This document shows positions 21,870-32,153 of a stretch of 64,000 bases of DNA, one piece after another. Numbering within the stretch: position 1 is the first letter of the stretch; every line of letters begins with the position of its first letter. The notes beneath the pieces were generated by a model. That model saw only the letters and a list, made by a program, of their open reading frames with translations. It was not told the DNA's origin and ran no database searches. This DNA comes from Nansenia antarctica (Eukaryota; Chordata; Actinopteri; Argentiniformes; Microstomatidae), in NCBI GenBank assembly GCA_963989245.1, contig OZ022344.1, positions 64,484,453-64,548,452 of the forward strand, given 5' to 3'. A program made the translations under genes and the position numbers.

Positions 21870-21950
21870 CCACACATCAATCCCAAAAAAGAAAAGTCGC
21901 TTTGGATAAAGGCATCTGTTAAATGCCCAAACATTTAAATGTATCATGAG
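21870..21950 (+). repeat. SINE 3' core/tail
   Basis: aaagtcgctttggataaagg catctgttaaatgcccaaac is the conserved 3' segment of many fish SINEs (GTCGCT.TGGATAAAAGCGTCTGCTAAATG). No tRNA head seen here. An opposite-strand copy is at about 61162-61215. Confidence 0.6.
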
Positions 21951-22089
21951 ACTTGTTAACCAAGGGCAGTGTGGTGAGTGGGAATGTAACGATGGACATA
22001 TGTGCTGAGAGAACATTCCACAACAAACAGTATCAAAACTAAACTTCAAAATGGGAATTTCTTAACAAGGTTCCCATACGTAGGGACGT

Positions 22090-22437
22090 CTACAGCTCCA
22101 TGAGGGCTTTTATTTCATTAATGCGTGACGCCTTCTTGTCGGTGGGGTTCTTGGAGCCGAAAGCCTTGTCCACCAGATCCTGCTTCTGCCTCTGAATCTT
22201 CACCATGTTCTCCTCCACAGAGTCCTTCACGATGAACTTGGTGACGAAGACGTCTCTCTTCTGGCCCAGGCGGTGACAGCGATCCACACACTGGTCCTCT
22301 GCTGCAGGGTTCCACGCTGGATCCGTGAGGAAAACACGGGAGGCGGCTGTCAGGTTGAGTCCCACCCCGCCAGCTTTGAGTGACAGCAGCATGATCGTGG
22401 GGCCGTCAGGAGCGGGGCTCTGGAACTCCTGGATGAC
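22090..22437 (-). pseudogene. hltf: HLTF C-terminal fragment (SNF2 helicase motifs V-VI)
   Basis: HLTF is a SNF2-family ATPase and RING E3 ligase for PCNA polyubiquitination. These 115 codons (stop 22092-22090) contain motif V SLKAGGVGLNLTAASRVF, motif VI DQCVDRCHRLGQKRDVFV and the tail VKDSVEENMVKIQRQKQ...INEIKALMEL, the HLTF C-terminus at normal length. It begins after ccccag with VIQEFQ, a plausible acceptor, but the polypyrimidine tract is replaced by a LINE poly(A) run and no upstream HLTF exon exists in the window. It is a stranded last exon or a retrocopy end. Confidence 0.6.
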
Positions 22438-22447
22438 CTGGGGCCGC

Positions 22448-23255
22448 CTCTTCTTTTTTTTCTTCTTTTTTTTTTTTTCCAAAGATTCAAACATTTTTAC
22501 AATATAATTGAACACATTTTTTCTTGTTTTCCCGCCCCCTTGTATCCACCCCCCCCCCCACCCACCATTGTGCGTAATATATATAAATATAATAATAATA
22601 AGACAAAACACACATGCCTACATACACACACACACACACACACACACAATAATACAATCATTAGGGATGCGCTATGATATTAACAGCAATTCACATCACC
22701 GTGCATCCCTACAAGAAACACTGTCCATCAAACAATAGTACCTGAAGCTGCCCTTCTTGCCATAAAATATATATATGTGGTTGCCATATTTTTACAAAGT
22801 CCTGACTCTTATGTCTTATATTATAGTATATTTTATCTAATGGAATGTAGCTAGAGATTTCATTTAATCAATGTGATATTGTAGGAGAGTAATCGGATTT
22901 CCAATGGATTGCAATACACTTCTTTGCAGCAATCAAAGCAAGATCAATATATATTTTTTGAAATTCATTCCAAGGATCCATATTGATCGTGCCTAAAAGA
23001 CACAAGCGAGATGATTTTGCAATGTGAATATTTAAACATAATGCTATCGTGTCAATTACAAAGTTCCAAAATGTTAACAACAAATTACATGACCAAAACA
23101 TATGGTAAAAGTCCCCTTTCTGTTTTTTGCAGCGCCAGCACAAAAAGGACATTTCATTATTCATTTTATAAAGTTTTGCAGGTGTATAATAAGTTCTATG
23201 CAAAATTTTAAAAAGAAGGAGTTTGTGCCTGTAAGAACATTTATGAACTTTAAGT
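22448..23255 (-). mobile_element. L1-type LINE 3' end with poly(A)
   Basis: Minus-strand frame: FKILHRTYYTPAKLYKMNNE, then CWRCKKQKGDFYHMFWSCNL, WNFVIDTIALCLNIHI and KKCIAIHWKSDYSPT, the zinc-knuckle end of L1 ORF2. A 3' UTR with C and AC runs follows and a poly(A) tail (poly-T on plus, 22453-22480) joins the HLTF fragment. Its 5' edge (about 23255) cuts into the zinc-finger/recombinase-like gene. I saw no clear target duplication. Confidence 0.65.
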
Positions 23256-23661
23256 GCGTCTCTGCTCCTGATCTTGAAAAGAAAAAGGCATTTTCATCGG
23301 GCACGTTACATTTTCTGCGATTCTCTACCAGCAGCTCCATTGATGACAGTGTAGTGACTACATTATGGGTTCATGTTCTCCTCTTACTGTTGGTTGTGTA
23401 GTGGGAGGGAACCAGTTCTGGCACTAGGGGCAGAGGGGAGGATTATTAACGTTGCAACTTCCTGTTTAGACACAACAGTTTTGGTGATCTATTTTCTGGT
23501 CCTGTACTGAGAGTACAAGTTGTTATTTTGATTAAACAGTTATCATTACGTTGCCTACGTCTTTCCTTTTTCCTCCGGCACTACACTGGTGACCCCGACG
23601 TGGATTTTTGTTAACGTAATTGTGTACAAAAACCAGCGAACGAACATTACAATCCTGCAAA

Positions 23662-24414
23662 ATGTCCGGGCGAGGAAGACGTTCAAACCAGCGGCAGCCA
23701 TCACCATCCCCTGTCAGGGTAACGCGTGGTGCGCACACTCCCACTCTCAAGCTACCAGAGTTCTGGGACTCAACGCCTGCTGCATGGTTTGCTATTGTAG
23801 AGGCACATTTCAACAAAAGTGACATCGATGACGACGACGACCGGTACAACCATGCTGTGGCAATGTTGGGCAGCTCCACCGCAGCTCGAGTGGTAGGTTT
23901 TTTGTCTGCTCCCCCGACGACGAACAAATATGAGCGCCTCAAGGCCCTGCTTCTAGAGACATTTGAACTGTCCACTGCGGAGAGGGTGCGTCGCCTATTT
24001 GCCATGTCGGACTTGGGTGACGAGAGGCCTTCTGCGCGCATGGAGAGGATGCTAAACCTGCTCGGTACAGAAGACCCCATGAGCCTCTTCACAGAGCTGT
24101 TCATGCGCACATTGCCAGCTCAAGTTAGGATGGCGCTGGCCAACACCGCCATCATGGAGCCCCGCGCCCTGGCCAGGGAGGCGGACCGGTTCGTCTTGGC
24201 CATGCCTCAACGGTCCCCCGACCTGCTCGCTCCCGCGGCCGCCCCGCCACCCGACCGTCGCAGGAGAGCGAAGGATGACGCCAGACCTTCTGGCCAGCAG
24301 GGTAACGCTGCGGGCCATTGTTTCTACCACGCCACTTTTGGCGCCAAGGCCAAACGGTGCCGCTCACCCTGCACCTTCGGACCGACGGGAAACGGCGGGG
24401 CCGGCACTCAGTAG
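23662..24414 (+). CDS. gag: Gypsy-2 Gag
   Basis: 250 codons from ATG 23662 (MSGRGRRS); an in-frame ATG at 23620 would add 14 codons. Capsid-type features: LPEFWDSTPAAWFAIVEAHF near the start, YERLKALLLETFELS, and DLGDERPSARMERMLNLLG, a helical fold shared with many Ty3/Gypsy capsids. A C-x-y-H...C-like pattern (HCFYHATFGAKAKRC) near the end may be an aberrant zinc knuckle. It overlaps pol by about 97 bases, pol being in the -1 frame, so Pol is probably made by frameshifting. Confidence 0.8.
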   Translation: MSGRGRRSNQRQPSPSPVRVTRGAHTPTLKLPEFWDSTPAAWFAIVEAHFNKSDIDDDDDRYNHAVAMLGSSTAARVVGFLSAPPTTNKYERLKALLLETFELSTAERVRRLFAMSDLGDERPSARMERMLNLLGTEDPMSLFTELFMRTLPAQVRMALANTAIMEPRALAREADRFVLAMPQRSPDLLAPAAAPPPDRRRRAKDDARPSGQQGNAAGHCFYHATFGAKAKRCRSPCTFGPTGNGGAGTQ

Positions 24415-27400
24415 TGGCCCTGAGCGCTGGCGTCACCAACAGGCTGCTCTTCATACAAGACACCGCCTCTGGTCGCAGTTTCCTTTGTGACACAGGTGCC
24501 CAGTGGAGCATCATTCCGGCAGAGAGATCGGATGTGGCGAAGGAGGAGCGTGGTCCGCAGTTGGCAGGCGCGGACGGCACACCTATCTGCTCTTATGGCA
24601 CTAGGGCGGTGGACGTGTGCTTCGGAGGGCAATGCTTTTCGTGGGATTTTGTCATAGCGGCTGTCACATTTCCCCTCCTTGGTGCGGATTTTCTGTGCGC
24701 CCACAACCTGTTGGTGGACGTGGGGAACAGGCGCCTGGTCAACTCACAGACTTTCGCTTCCTTCGCCTGTACGCAGGGGGAGGCGGTCTACAGCGGGTGG
24801 TCCAATACGCTCGCCGAAAGTGACCAGTACCTTCGGCTGCTCGCCGAATTCCCCGACCTTACCAAGCCCACCTTCTCCGCGCCCACGGTGAAACACGGAG
24901 TGGAGCACCACATCGAGACCGAGGGGCCTCCCCTCCACGCCAGGGCCAGGCGCCTCAACCCGGAGAAGCTGGCCATCGCCAGGGCGGAGTTTGCGCATAT
25001 GGAGCAGGTGGGCATCGTTCGGCGCTCGAGCAGCCCCTGGGCGTCTCCCCTGCACATCGTCCCTAAGTCAGACGGCGGGTGGCGCCCATGTGGGGACTAC
25101 CGCCGCCTCAACGACGCGTCCAAGCCTGACCGCTACCCGGTCCCACATGTCCAGGACTTTTCAGCGAACCTGGCAGGCAAACGCTTCTTCTCCAAAGTGG
25201 ACCTGGTACGGGGGTACCATCAGGTGCCGGTGCACCCCGAGGACGTCCCTAAGACGGCCGTAATCACGCCATTTGGACTCTTCGAGTTTCTGCGGATGCC
25301 GTTCGGCCTGAAGAACGCGGCGCAGACCTTCCAACGCCTCATGCACTCGGTGCTCCGGGACCTACCATTCCTCTTCGTCTACTTGGATGACATCCTCGTC
25401 GCAAGCACCACGGAGGAGGAGCACCTGTCCCACCTCCGGGCCCTTTTCACACGGCTCAGCCAACATGGGCTGATTGTCAATCCGGCGAAGTGTGAGTTCG
25501 GACGGAACACCATCGACTTTCTCGGGCACCGGGTCTCCGCAGAGGGGGTGACCCCCCTCCCCTCGAAGGTGGAAGCTGTCGCTGCTTTCCCGCGCCCCAG
25601 CACAATCAGCGAGCTCAAGGGGTTCATCGGGATGGTAACCTTCTACTATCGCTTCCTCCACCACATCGCTCACATCCTGCGGCCTCTGTACGATGCCCAG
25701 AAGGGCAAGACTCTGAAGCAGCCGGTGGACTGGACGGCGGAGCGTGTCAAAGCCTTTCAGGACACCAAGGCGGCCCTGGCCCGCGCTGCCATGTTGGCCC
25801 ACCCCTCGCCCTCGGCACCCACTGCTCTCACCACGGACGCCTCTGACTTTGCTGTGGGAGCGGTGTACGAACAGTGGGTTGGGGACGCCTGGCAGCCTCT
25901 TGCATTCTTCAGCCGCCAGCTGTCTCCCAGAGAGCAAAGGTACAGCACATTCGACAGGGAGCTCCTCGGGCTGTGGCTTGCTGTCAGACACTTCCGTTTT
26001 TTACTGGAGGGCCGCGAGTTTACGGCCTACGTGGACCACAAGCCACTCACGCACGCCATGTCCAAGGTGGCGGAGCCGTGGTCCGACCGCCAACAGCGCC
26101 AGCTCGCCTACATATCCGAGTTCACCACAGACATCCAGCACGTTGCTGGGAAGTCCAACCAGGTCGCGGATTGTCTCTCCAGGGCGGTGGTTGGTGCGGT
26201 CCAACTGGGTTTGGACTACGCGCGCATGGCTGCAGACCAGGCCGCCGACCCCGCCGTCCAGGCTCTCAAGTTGTCGGACACAGGACTGCGCCTAGAAGAG
26301 GTGGTTTTCGGTGACGCAGGGGCCACGCTCCTGTGCGACGTCTCCATGGGTCAGCCACGACCGGTGGTCCCCGCCAACTGGAGGCGCCCCGCCTTCGAGG
26401 CGATACACGGCTTGTCTCACCCTGGTAGGAAACCGTCCTCACGGCTGGTGTCAGAGAAATTCGTCTGGCATGGGCTCAAGAGGGATGTGAGGGCCTGGGT
26501 AGACACGTGCATCGCCTGCCAGCGCGCCAAGGTGCATCGACACGTCAAGGCCCCCCTGGAGCAGTTCTCTGTGCCTGAGCGGAGGTTCGATCATGTAAAC
26601 GTGGACCTGGTAGGGCCGCTGCCCCCCTCGCACGGATACACCTATCTCTTTACCATGGTGGACAGGACGACTCGCTGGCCGGAGGCAGTTCCGCTCTCCT
26701 CAACGACAGCCCCCGACCTGGCCCGGGCGTTCATCGCGGTGTGGGTCTCCCGCTACGGCACCCCTGCTGATCTCTCCTCTGACCGTGGCTCACAGTTTAC
26801 TTCAGAGCTGTGGGCAGCGGTGGCGGAGAATCTGGGGGTCAAGCTCCACCGCACAACCGCCTATCACCCGCAGGCGAACGGGCTCTGTGAGCGTTTCCAT
26901 CGATCCATGAAGGCCGCCCTTCGAGCCAGCCTCACGGACAGCGACTGGCTTGACAAGCTGCCGTGGGTCATGCTGGGGCTCAGGACAGCGCCTAAGGAGG
27001 ACCTCCAGTCGTCGTCCGCTGAGCTGGTGTTTGGACAGCCGCTGCGGGTCCCCGGTGACTTCATTCCCAAGTCAACGGAGCCCTGGTCCGCCGCCGCTCA
27101 GCGCGCCTCCCTGCTGGACAGCGCCAGGACCTTCGTCCCGGTCCCGACTACGCAGCATGGTGTCCCTACTTCGAGGGTGCCCCCGGAGCTGCACTCAGCG
27201 AGGTTCGTTTTCATTCGTCATGATGGCCACAGGACTCCACTACGTCCTCCTTATGACGGGCCTTTCCGTGTCATCGAGGCCGGAGCCAAGAACTTCATGG
27301 TTGACATGGGGGGTAGGCCTGAGTGTGTGTCCGTTGATCGCCTCAAACCGGCCCACTTGGACCTTGAACTGCCCCTGGACTTGGCCCTGCCCCCGCGCAG

Positions 27401-27626
27401 AGGCCGGCCTCCAGTCCTACCTCCCCTGCCGCGCCCTGGCCATTCCCCCCTCCGACCCCGACAACCCCCCGCAGCTCGCGAGCCCCCGGTCGTCACTGCC
27501 CCCCGTCCTTCCCTGCAGGAGGACGTGATGGGCGATGTCACACCTCCTCCCGCACCTCCTGACTTTACCTACGATCGTAGGGGCCGGGCCATACGCCCTC
27601 CTCGCCGTGAGGATTTCCAATATTGA
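24318..27626 (+). CDS. pol: Gypsy-2 Pol (protease, RT, RNase H, integrase)
   Basis: Open for about 1100 codons in the -1 frame to gag; the first codons overlap gag and the ATG at 24318 is not required. Order: aspartic protease (CDTGAQWSI, about residue 55), RT (YRRLNDASKPDRYP; FVYLDDILVAS with YLDD), RNase H (LTTDASDFAVGA, FDRELLGLW), integrase zinc-binding H-x3-H and C-x2-C (CIACQ), D-D-E core (VDLVGPL; SDRGSQF; CERFH), and a C-terminal GPF motif with VDRLKPAHL. All usual catalytic residues are visible and no stop interrupts, so the element may be mobile. No chromodomain seen. Confidence 0.9.
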   Translation: MFLPRHFWRQGQTVPLTLHLRTDGKRRGRHSVVALSAGVTNRLLFIQDTASGRSFLCDTGAQWSIIPAERSDVAKEERGPQLAGADGTPICSYGTRAVDVCFGGQCFSWDFVIAAVTFPLLGADFLCAHNLLVDVGNRRLVNSQTFASFACTQGEAVYSGWSNTLAESDQYLRLLAEFPDLTKPTFSAPTVKHGVEHHIETEGPPLHARARRLNPEKLAIARAEFAHMEQVGIVRRSSSPWASPLHIVPKSDGGWRPCGDYRRLNDASKPDRYPVPHVQDFSANLAGKRFFSKVDLVRGYHQVPVHPEDVPKTAVITPFGLFEFLRMPFGLKNAAQTFQRLMHSVLRDLPFLFVYLDDILVASTTEEEHLSHLRALFTRLSQHGLIVNPAKCEFGRNTIDFLGHRVSAEGVTPLPSKVEAVAAFPRPSTISELKGFIGMVTFYYRFLHHIAHILRPLYDAQKGKTLKQPVDWTAERVKAFQDTKAALARAAMLAHPSPSAPTALTTDASDFAVGAVYEQWVGDAWQPLAFFSRQLSPREQRYSTFDRELLGLWLAVRHFRFLLEGREFTAYVDHKPLTHAMSKVAEPWSDRQQRQLAYISEFTTDIQHVAGKSNQVADCLSRAVVGAVQLGLDYARMAADQAADPAVQALKLSDTGLRLEEVVFGDAGATLLCDVSMGQPRPVVPANWRRPAFEAIHGLSHPGRKPSSRLVSEKFVWHGLKRDVRAWVDTCIACQRAKVHRHVKAPLEQFSVPERRFDHVNVDLVGPLPPSHGYTYLFTMVDRTTRWPEAVPLSSTTAPDLARAFIAVWVSRYGTPADLSSDRGSQFTSELWAAVAENLGVKLHRTTAYHPQANGLCERFHRSMKAALRASLTDSDWLDKLPWVMLGLRTAPKEDLQSSSAELVFGQPLRVPGDFIPKSTEPWSAAAQRASLLDSARTFVPVPTTQHGVPTSRVPPELHSARFVFIRHDGHRTPLRPPYDGPFRVIEAGAKNFMVDMGGRPECVSVDRLKPAHLDLELPLDLALPPRRGRPPVLPPLPRPGHSPLRPRQPPAAREPPVVTAPRPSLQEDVMGDVTPPPAPPDFTYDRRGRAIRPPRREDFQY

Positions 27627-28330
27627 GGTGAACACTGGGGGGGCTGGTGTAGTGACTACATTATGGGTTCATGTTCTCCTCTTACTGTTGGTTGTGTAGT
27701 GGGAGGGAACCAGTTCTGGCACTAGGGGCAGAGGGGAGGATTATTAACGTTGCAACTTCCTGTTTAGACACAACAGTTTTGGTGATCTATTTTCTGGTCC
27801 TGTACTGAGAGTACAAGTTGTTATTTTGATTAAACAGTTATCATTATGTTGCCTACGTCTTTCCTTTTTCCTCCGGCACTACAACAGCATATCTGGAGTG
27901 AGGAGGATGGGAACCTTTCGGCCTCGTTTTCCTCTGATTTCGATGCGCTGAAAGTGCTCGCAAAGCTTCTTCTCCAAGTCGGTTAAGGAATGTGCAACAT
28001 CAGAATGAACCACAGAGGTATCCCTCAAAGTAAAAGCAGTAAGGGGCATTTTAGACACCTCCCCCTCTCTCCTGTGGTTGAACAGTATGACTTCACAGAG
28101 TGTCACATTGGCCAGATTTGACCAATTCTTGCTGTTGGGTTTCTCTCCAAGTTTGCTTTGGGTTTCTTTCCTCTGCTCATCAAGATACATGTGCATCTTC
28201 TTGACATCTTCGGTGAAGGGGAGGAGCTGAGGTCTGTTCCACTTCGCCTCACTGAGCTGCTTGAGGGCACTCGCCGACACCAATTCATGCCACTTGGTCT
28301 CATAGATGCGTCGGAAAGTCTTGACATTCT

Positions 28331-28697
28331 TCTTTTTTTTAATTATAAATGCAGTTCTGCATTTTTTTTTTATTACAAAGTTTGAAAATATATACAGAAA
28401 AAACATTTTGGCCTGTAATCTGTTACAAACAAGCACAGCTAAAGGAACAGTAACAGAACAGAACAGTAACAGAACAGTAACAGAACAGTAACAGAAACTA
28501 CTAAAACTAGCAGTGCAATTAATAAACGATACTGCGGGAAGCAGCATTAAATTAACAAACATTCCACATCTCAAGGCATCGAAGTAATGATGGGAAAATA
28601 TATGAATACAATATACAAAAATAGTTACTAGTAAAATAAAAAAGATGACTGTACATTTAAGCTACACATCCACAGGTTCAAGTACTGTATCTTTATC
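28331..28697 (-). mobile_element. Retroposed sequence with 15-bp target duplication
   Basis: aagtcttgacattct occurs at 28316-28330 and 28698-28712, and the coding frame of the host gene is continuous across it when the insert is ignored. On the minus strand the insert ends in A-rich sequence with AATAAA just upstream, so it was inserted by LINE machinery. It contains several CTGTTACTGTT repeats (plus strand aacagtaacag). The source is unknown: a 3' UTR or LINE/SINE tail. Confidence 0.75.
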
Positions 28698-30110
28698 AAG
28701 TCTTGACATTCTGAATGATCTCCTCCTCCTTGCCTGACATCAGTGCATCAGATTGTATGATATCTGCCATTTTCATTAGGCTGTGGACCAACTTAAGAGC
28801 CAAAGAGGGTGTTTTATAAAGCTGCGTTTCTTCTTTGAAACCAGTCGCACTTCACTGCATCGACCCCGTAGAGGAACTTTGAAGGCACAAAAAGGTCCTC
28901 CATCCTGTTCAATTTGCCAGCCATTCTTGCATGCTTGACAAGTCTCGCTGCTTCACGCATTCTTTGTCTGATATACTCATTTTTGGTCTTGTCACCTCCA
29001 AACTTGTTGTATAGGTGTTCCCCTAGTTTAAGTATGCATTTCTCTTCTTTGATAATAGCTGACACTTCATCTTGATTCATGTCACTAACCAGGTCCCAAA
29101 GTTTCTTCTTCGTGCCATCTGGGACTGGCTGTGCATAGGTACACAGTGACTGCACTCTTCTTTTGCCTGGCTTTAAGACACTGCCTTTCTTTGACACATG
29201 GCATCTCATCATGTGCCTCCACAGGGATTTCCTCTTCAGTAAGGCCTGGCAATTATATACAGTGCATGTAGTCACTTGCCGTCACTGGTTCAGTGGTTTT
29301 CTGTGATGGGATCAAAGTACCATTTCCGTATTTGAGCACCTCGTCATTGTGGATGCGATTGCCTTTGTTTCTCAACAGATCCAACTGGATTCTTCGATTT
29401 TTGGACCCCTTTTGAAATTGAAGTGCTTTTGCCACTTCCACCTCGTTGCTGTGTTTGTCTTCCAGGTGCCGTGCCATTTTAGAACGCTGTTGAAAGCAAA
29501 ACATACAGTAATGGTTTCTGCCATAAACTCTGCCACCGTCTTTTTTCCTTTTCAGCTTGATGACTGATACATCGTTCTTTTCTTCAGAACATTCACTGTC
29601 TGAGATTCTTGGGTGAGGCTGAGTGTTAGCCAAAGCACCGGAGCGGGTCTTCCGAGTCTTCCTTCGACTTGTGTGTGCTTGGACATCATCTGTGTCTGAA
29701 CCCTCCGTGTCTGAACCCTTCAAGTCAGGAACATACTCTTCTTCCGTCATCTCAATGCTGCTGATGGAATCTTCTGAGTAGCCAGGTGATTCTCTGGTAA
29801 GCTATAAATAAAACAATCAGTTAGCAATGATTGAATGGATTGATTACTTTCAGAAGAATGTTTAAAAGGTACTGCTATACCTCCTCTTGGACAGGTAAAG
29901 CGTCCGCCTTCTCAACTGTCTGATGATTTTCGTGAGGGGGGTCTGTGTTCTCCTGATCCTTCACCTCCTCGTCTGTCTTCTCCTATATCACACATGAAAT
30001 GACAAAATGCATGTTGATGACATCACATAGAAACAAATACAGGAAGAAGGAAGGAAGGAAGGAAAACAGAATTCAGACAGGTGCACTCAGGGATGCAAAT
30101 ATCTATGGTA

Positions 30111-31099
30111 CTAACTTTGAGCAGGGGATGGGTACGGGGACCCCACAGTGCTGGATCCGATATGTGTGTCAGCTGCAGTGGGTACGCGGACGGCACAAGG
30201 GTGCTCATCATGTGTGCGAGTTCCTGGTTGTGATTCGGTAACAGAAGAACAAAGGAGATTTAAAAATAATAAACATTGATTGATGTTATGCTGCTCTGTT
30301 GAAAATGTAATGTATATCATTTAATTATTCGATAAGTTTGTTCTCTAGTGTGATGGCAATTTTTAAATGGCCAAAATTCTTTTCTTTTCTTTTTTAATAT
30401 AGATTAGATTATAGATAGTATAGTATTGTTTAGTGTAGTACAGTACAGAATGCGACCTGATAAACGTATCACTTACCTTCACGCAGGACTATGTCAAAAT
30501 AGTAGATCCTGTAAGAGACAAAATAAACATTATTTTAAAGCTACTCCTATCAATCTATCAAAACTGTCACGCCCTCCACCTTGCTCCCCCCTCTGGCTGT
30601 GTGTGTTAGCGTGCTGCAGGCTCCAGTTGATTCTTCATTCATTCCACCTGCTGTGGCTACACAACTGTGGATCATCCTATCACCATGCAGTGTACCTACC
30701 CCGGCTTCCCAACCACTCTTCGCCAGATCAATTTTTACACTCACTTCAGTTGCACTCTTGGATCCCTTTATTGACTCTGTGACCTGGTTGCTAATAGATA
30801 TCTCTGTTCACCAGTTTCCCCCTCCGGTCCTGCCTGCCTGCTCCCCTGCCTGTCTGTGTCTGCCTGCCTGACTACCCCGCCTAGCTGATCAGCTAGCCCC
30901 TTCCCCTTACACCTGCCTTGCCCGCCTACCTGTGCCACCCCTGTGCTGTTATTAAAACCCCATTCATTAAAACCCCATTCATTAAAACCCCATAAGCAGA
31001 ATTTTCAATAACTCACCAAAGCAAAGTTGCTGCCACGGTCAGGGCTAGCCCCAGGCAGCAGCTTCCCAGTATTAGGCCTACTGCTGTGTTTACTTGCAT
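30111..31099 (-). CDS. Candidate three-exon 75-aa single-pass membrane protein
   Basis: Not recognised. Exons 31099-31017, 30508-30477 and 30223-30111 join with GT/AG borders and matching phases (2, then 1). The product starts MQVNTAVGLILGSCCLGLAL, continues TVAATLLWIYYFDIVLREG (about 30 hydrophobic residues from 6 to 35, one helix), then a polar, Ser/Pro-rich tail ending SPYPSPAQS and TAG at 30113-30111. The first coding exon is preceded by a possible acceptor (gcttgacag), so an upstream exon may exist. Its first intron holds an LTR-like insertion. It could be a chance chain, since exons are short; phase agreement and the clean helix favour a real frame. Confidence 0.35.
30565..30992 (+). 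mobile_element. Solo-LTR-like sequence
   Basis: Begins TGTCACGCCCTCCACC, is C/T-rich with CCTGCCTGCC repeats, and ends in three copies of cattcattaaaacccc. The composition and the TGTCACG start are typical of fish Gypsy LTRs. I found no target duplication. It lies in the first intron of the membrane-protein candidate. Confidence 0.45.
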
Positions 31100-31104
31100 T
31101 TGTC

Positions 31105-32153
31105 CTGTCAAGCAAAATGCACATCAGGAACCCAGTGAGTGACAATTCTGGAAGTTGATTACACAAAATTAAATAATCTGTCATTTTATGCCGTATGTCC
31201 AGGGCTGCACGCACGGCGCACTGGGCAGCCTAGTCACCTTTGATACTTTGAATTACGACTGTAGGCGACATTAAGATGTTTATTTCAATTGCATTAATCG
31301 GATTTGAGGAGGTAATTGGCTTTTGATGCCTACTTGAACGGACTGCATTGATCAATGAACGGACTCCACATTACGTTAACTGAAGTCTGTTAAATTGTTT
31401 GGGATTCACAACAGTAATGTGAGTTTTCTATTTTCTCTTTCCAGTTGTACCCTTTTTATCAATAAAACAACATCATTTCTATAACCACTACTCCTGCCGC
31501 TAGGCAGGCTATTACAGCTGTTTGTTCATGCATAGGCTAGCCTACACATTATAATAATAAAACATATATAGCCTATATATTATTATTTTTTTTAATATAG
31601 AAGGAATCAGAATACGTGACAATTTAATTTGAGCAAATTGTATTCAAATTGTGCTTATAGGGAATTATTTTCACCGGACATTAATATGACCTAAGAGGTT
31701 TAAATATGTCGGACCCAGATCAATGCCTTTATAAATGTCCTAAAAAACTAACATTGTGTGTTCCAATATTGTTTATAAAAGCTTTGAACAGACCAGCTAT
31801 GCTGCATGCAGATACGTTATTATTAAGACGGAGATCGCCATGCTCAAGTAATCCCGTAATCAAAAAATCAATTAAAACAGGCCTTTTTTCATGCAGCTAC
31901 ATTCATCATTGGTAGGCTTATACTCTAAAACGCTAAATCCCCAAATTACATTTAGTTGTGCTGTTATATGCAAGATACATTAAATATTTTTAAATAAATA
32001 TGAATTCAATATTATTTGTATGATTCTCCTCACAGCTAGCTAAACTAGCTAGCTAGAACAGAACAAGCTAGAGAGTATAGAGAGCTGCATGTTTTCAGGT
32101 GGAATCATGGCTTTAATTCACCCATAAAAGGAAAAATAAACAGTTATTTTTAC
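31105..32153. other. No supported gene
   Basis: AT-rich sequence with short inverted repeats (ctagctagctag near 32044, tatatagcctatatatta near 31565). No exon with matching phase for the minus-strand gene upstream could be found. Confidence 0.4.

Larger units (their letters stand above)
23350..27883 (+). mobile_element. Gypsy-2: full-length Ty3/Gypsy retrotransposon, young
   Basis: Two 236-bp LTRs (23350-23585 and 27648-27883) begin TGTAGTG and end CACTACA (perfect 7-bp inverted ends). I found one difference between them (ttacgtt versus ttatgtt). Target duplication ACAG at 23346-23349 and 27884-27887. A primer-binding-site-like tggtgaccccgacg follows the 5' LTR, and a G-rich polypurine tract (ggggggg) precedes the 3' LTR. 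Internal gag and pol are open, with no env frame. It sits inside a coding exon of a minus-strand gene. Confidence 0.95.
23256..29982 (-). pseudogene. Zinc-finger / Crypton-like tyrosine-recombinase-type gene, multiply interrupted
   Basis: Minus-strand coding pieces: exon 29982-29881 (EKTDEEVKDQENTD..., phase 0-0); from 29801 LTRESPGYSEDSISSIEM through a basic linker to HYCMFCFQQRSKMARHLEDK (C2H2-like) and ASDYMHC; frameshift near 29262; CQALLKRKSLWRHMMRCH (second C2H2-like) to NAAL; frameshift near 28817; LKLVHSLMKMADII; retroposon at 28331-28697; FRRIYETKWHELVSASALKQ to ILLTPDM at 27884; Gypsy-2; then SSMELLVENRRKCNV... to THLK at 23256. Fish proteins of this kind, as I recall, continue into a tyrosine-recombinase-like (Crypton) domain, but the catalytic R-HxxR-Y part is absent here. 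Dead copy. Confidence 0.45.

Noticed and set aside
24408..27635. Many antisense open frames across Gypsy-2 pol
   Set aside because: Shadows of a GC-rich coding frame; no motifs of their own.
23350..27883. Endogenous retrovirus with env
   Set aside because: No env-like frame between pol and the 3' LTR; domain order and 4-bp target site fit Ty3/Gypsy.
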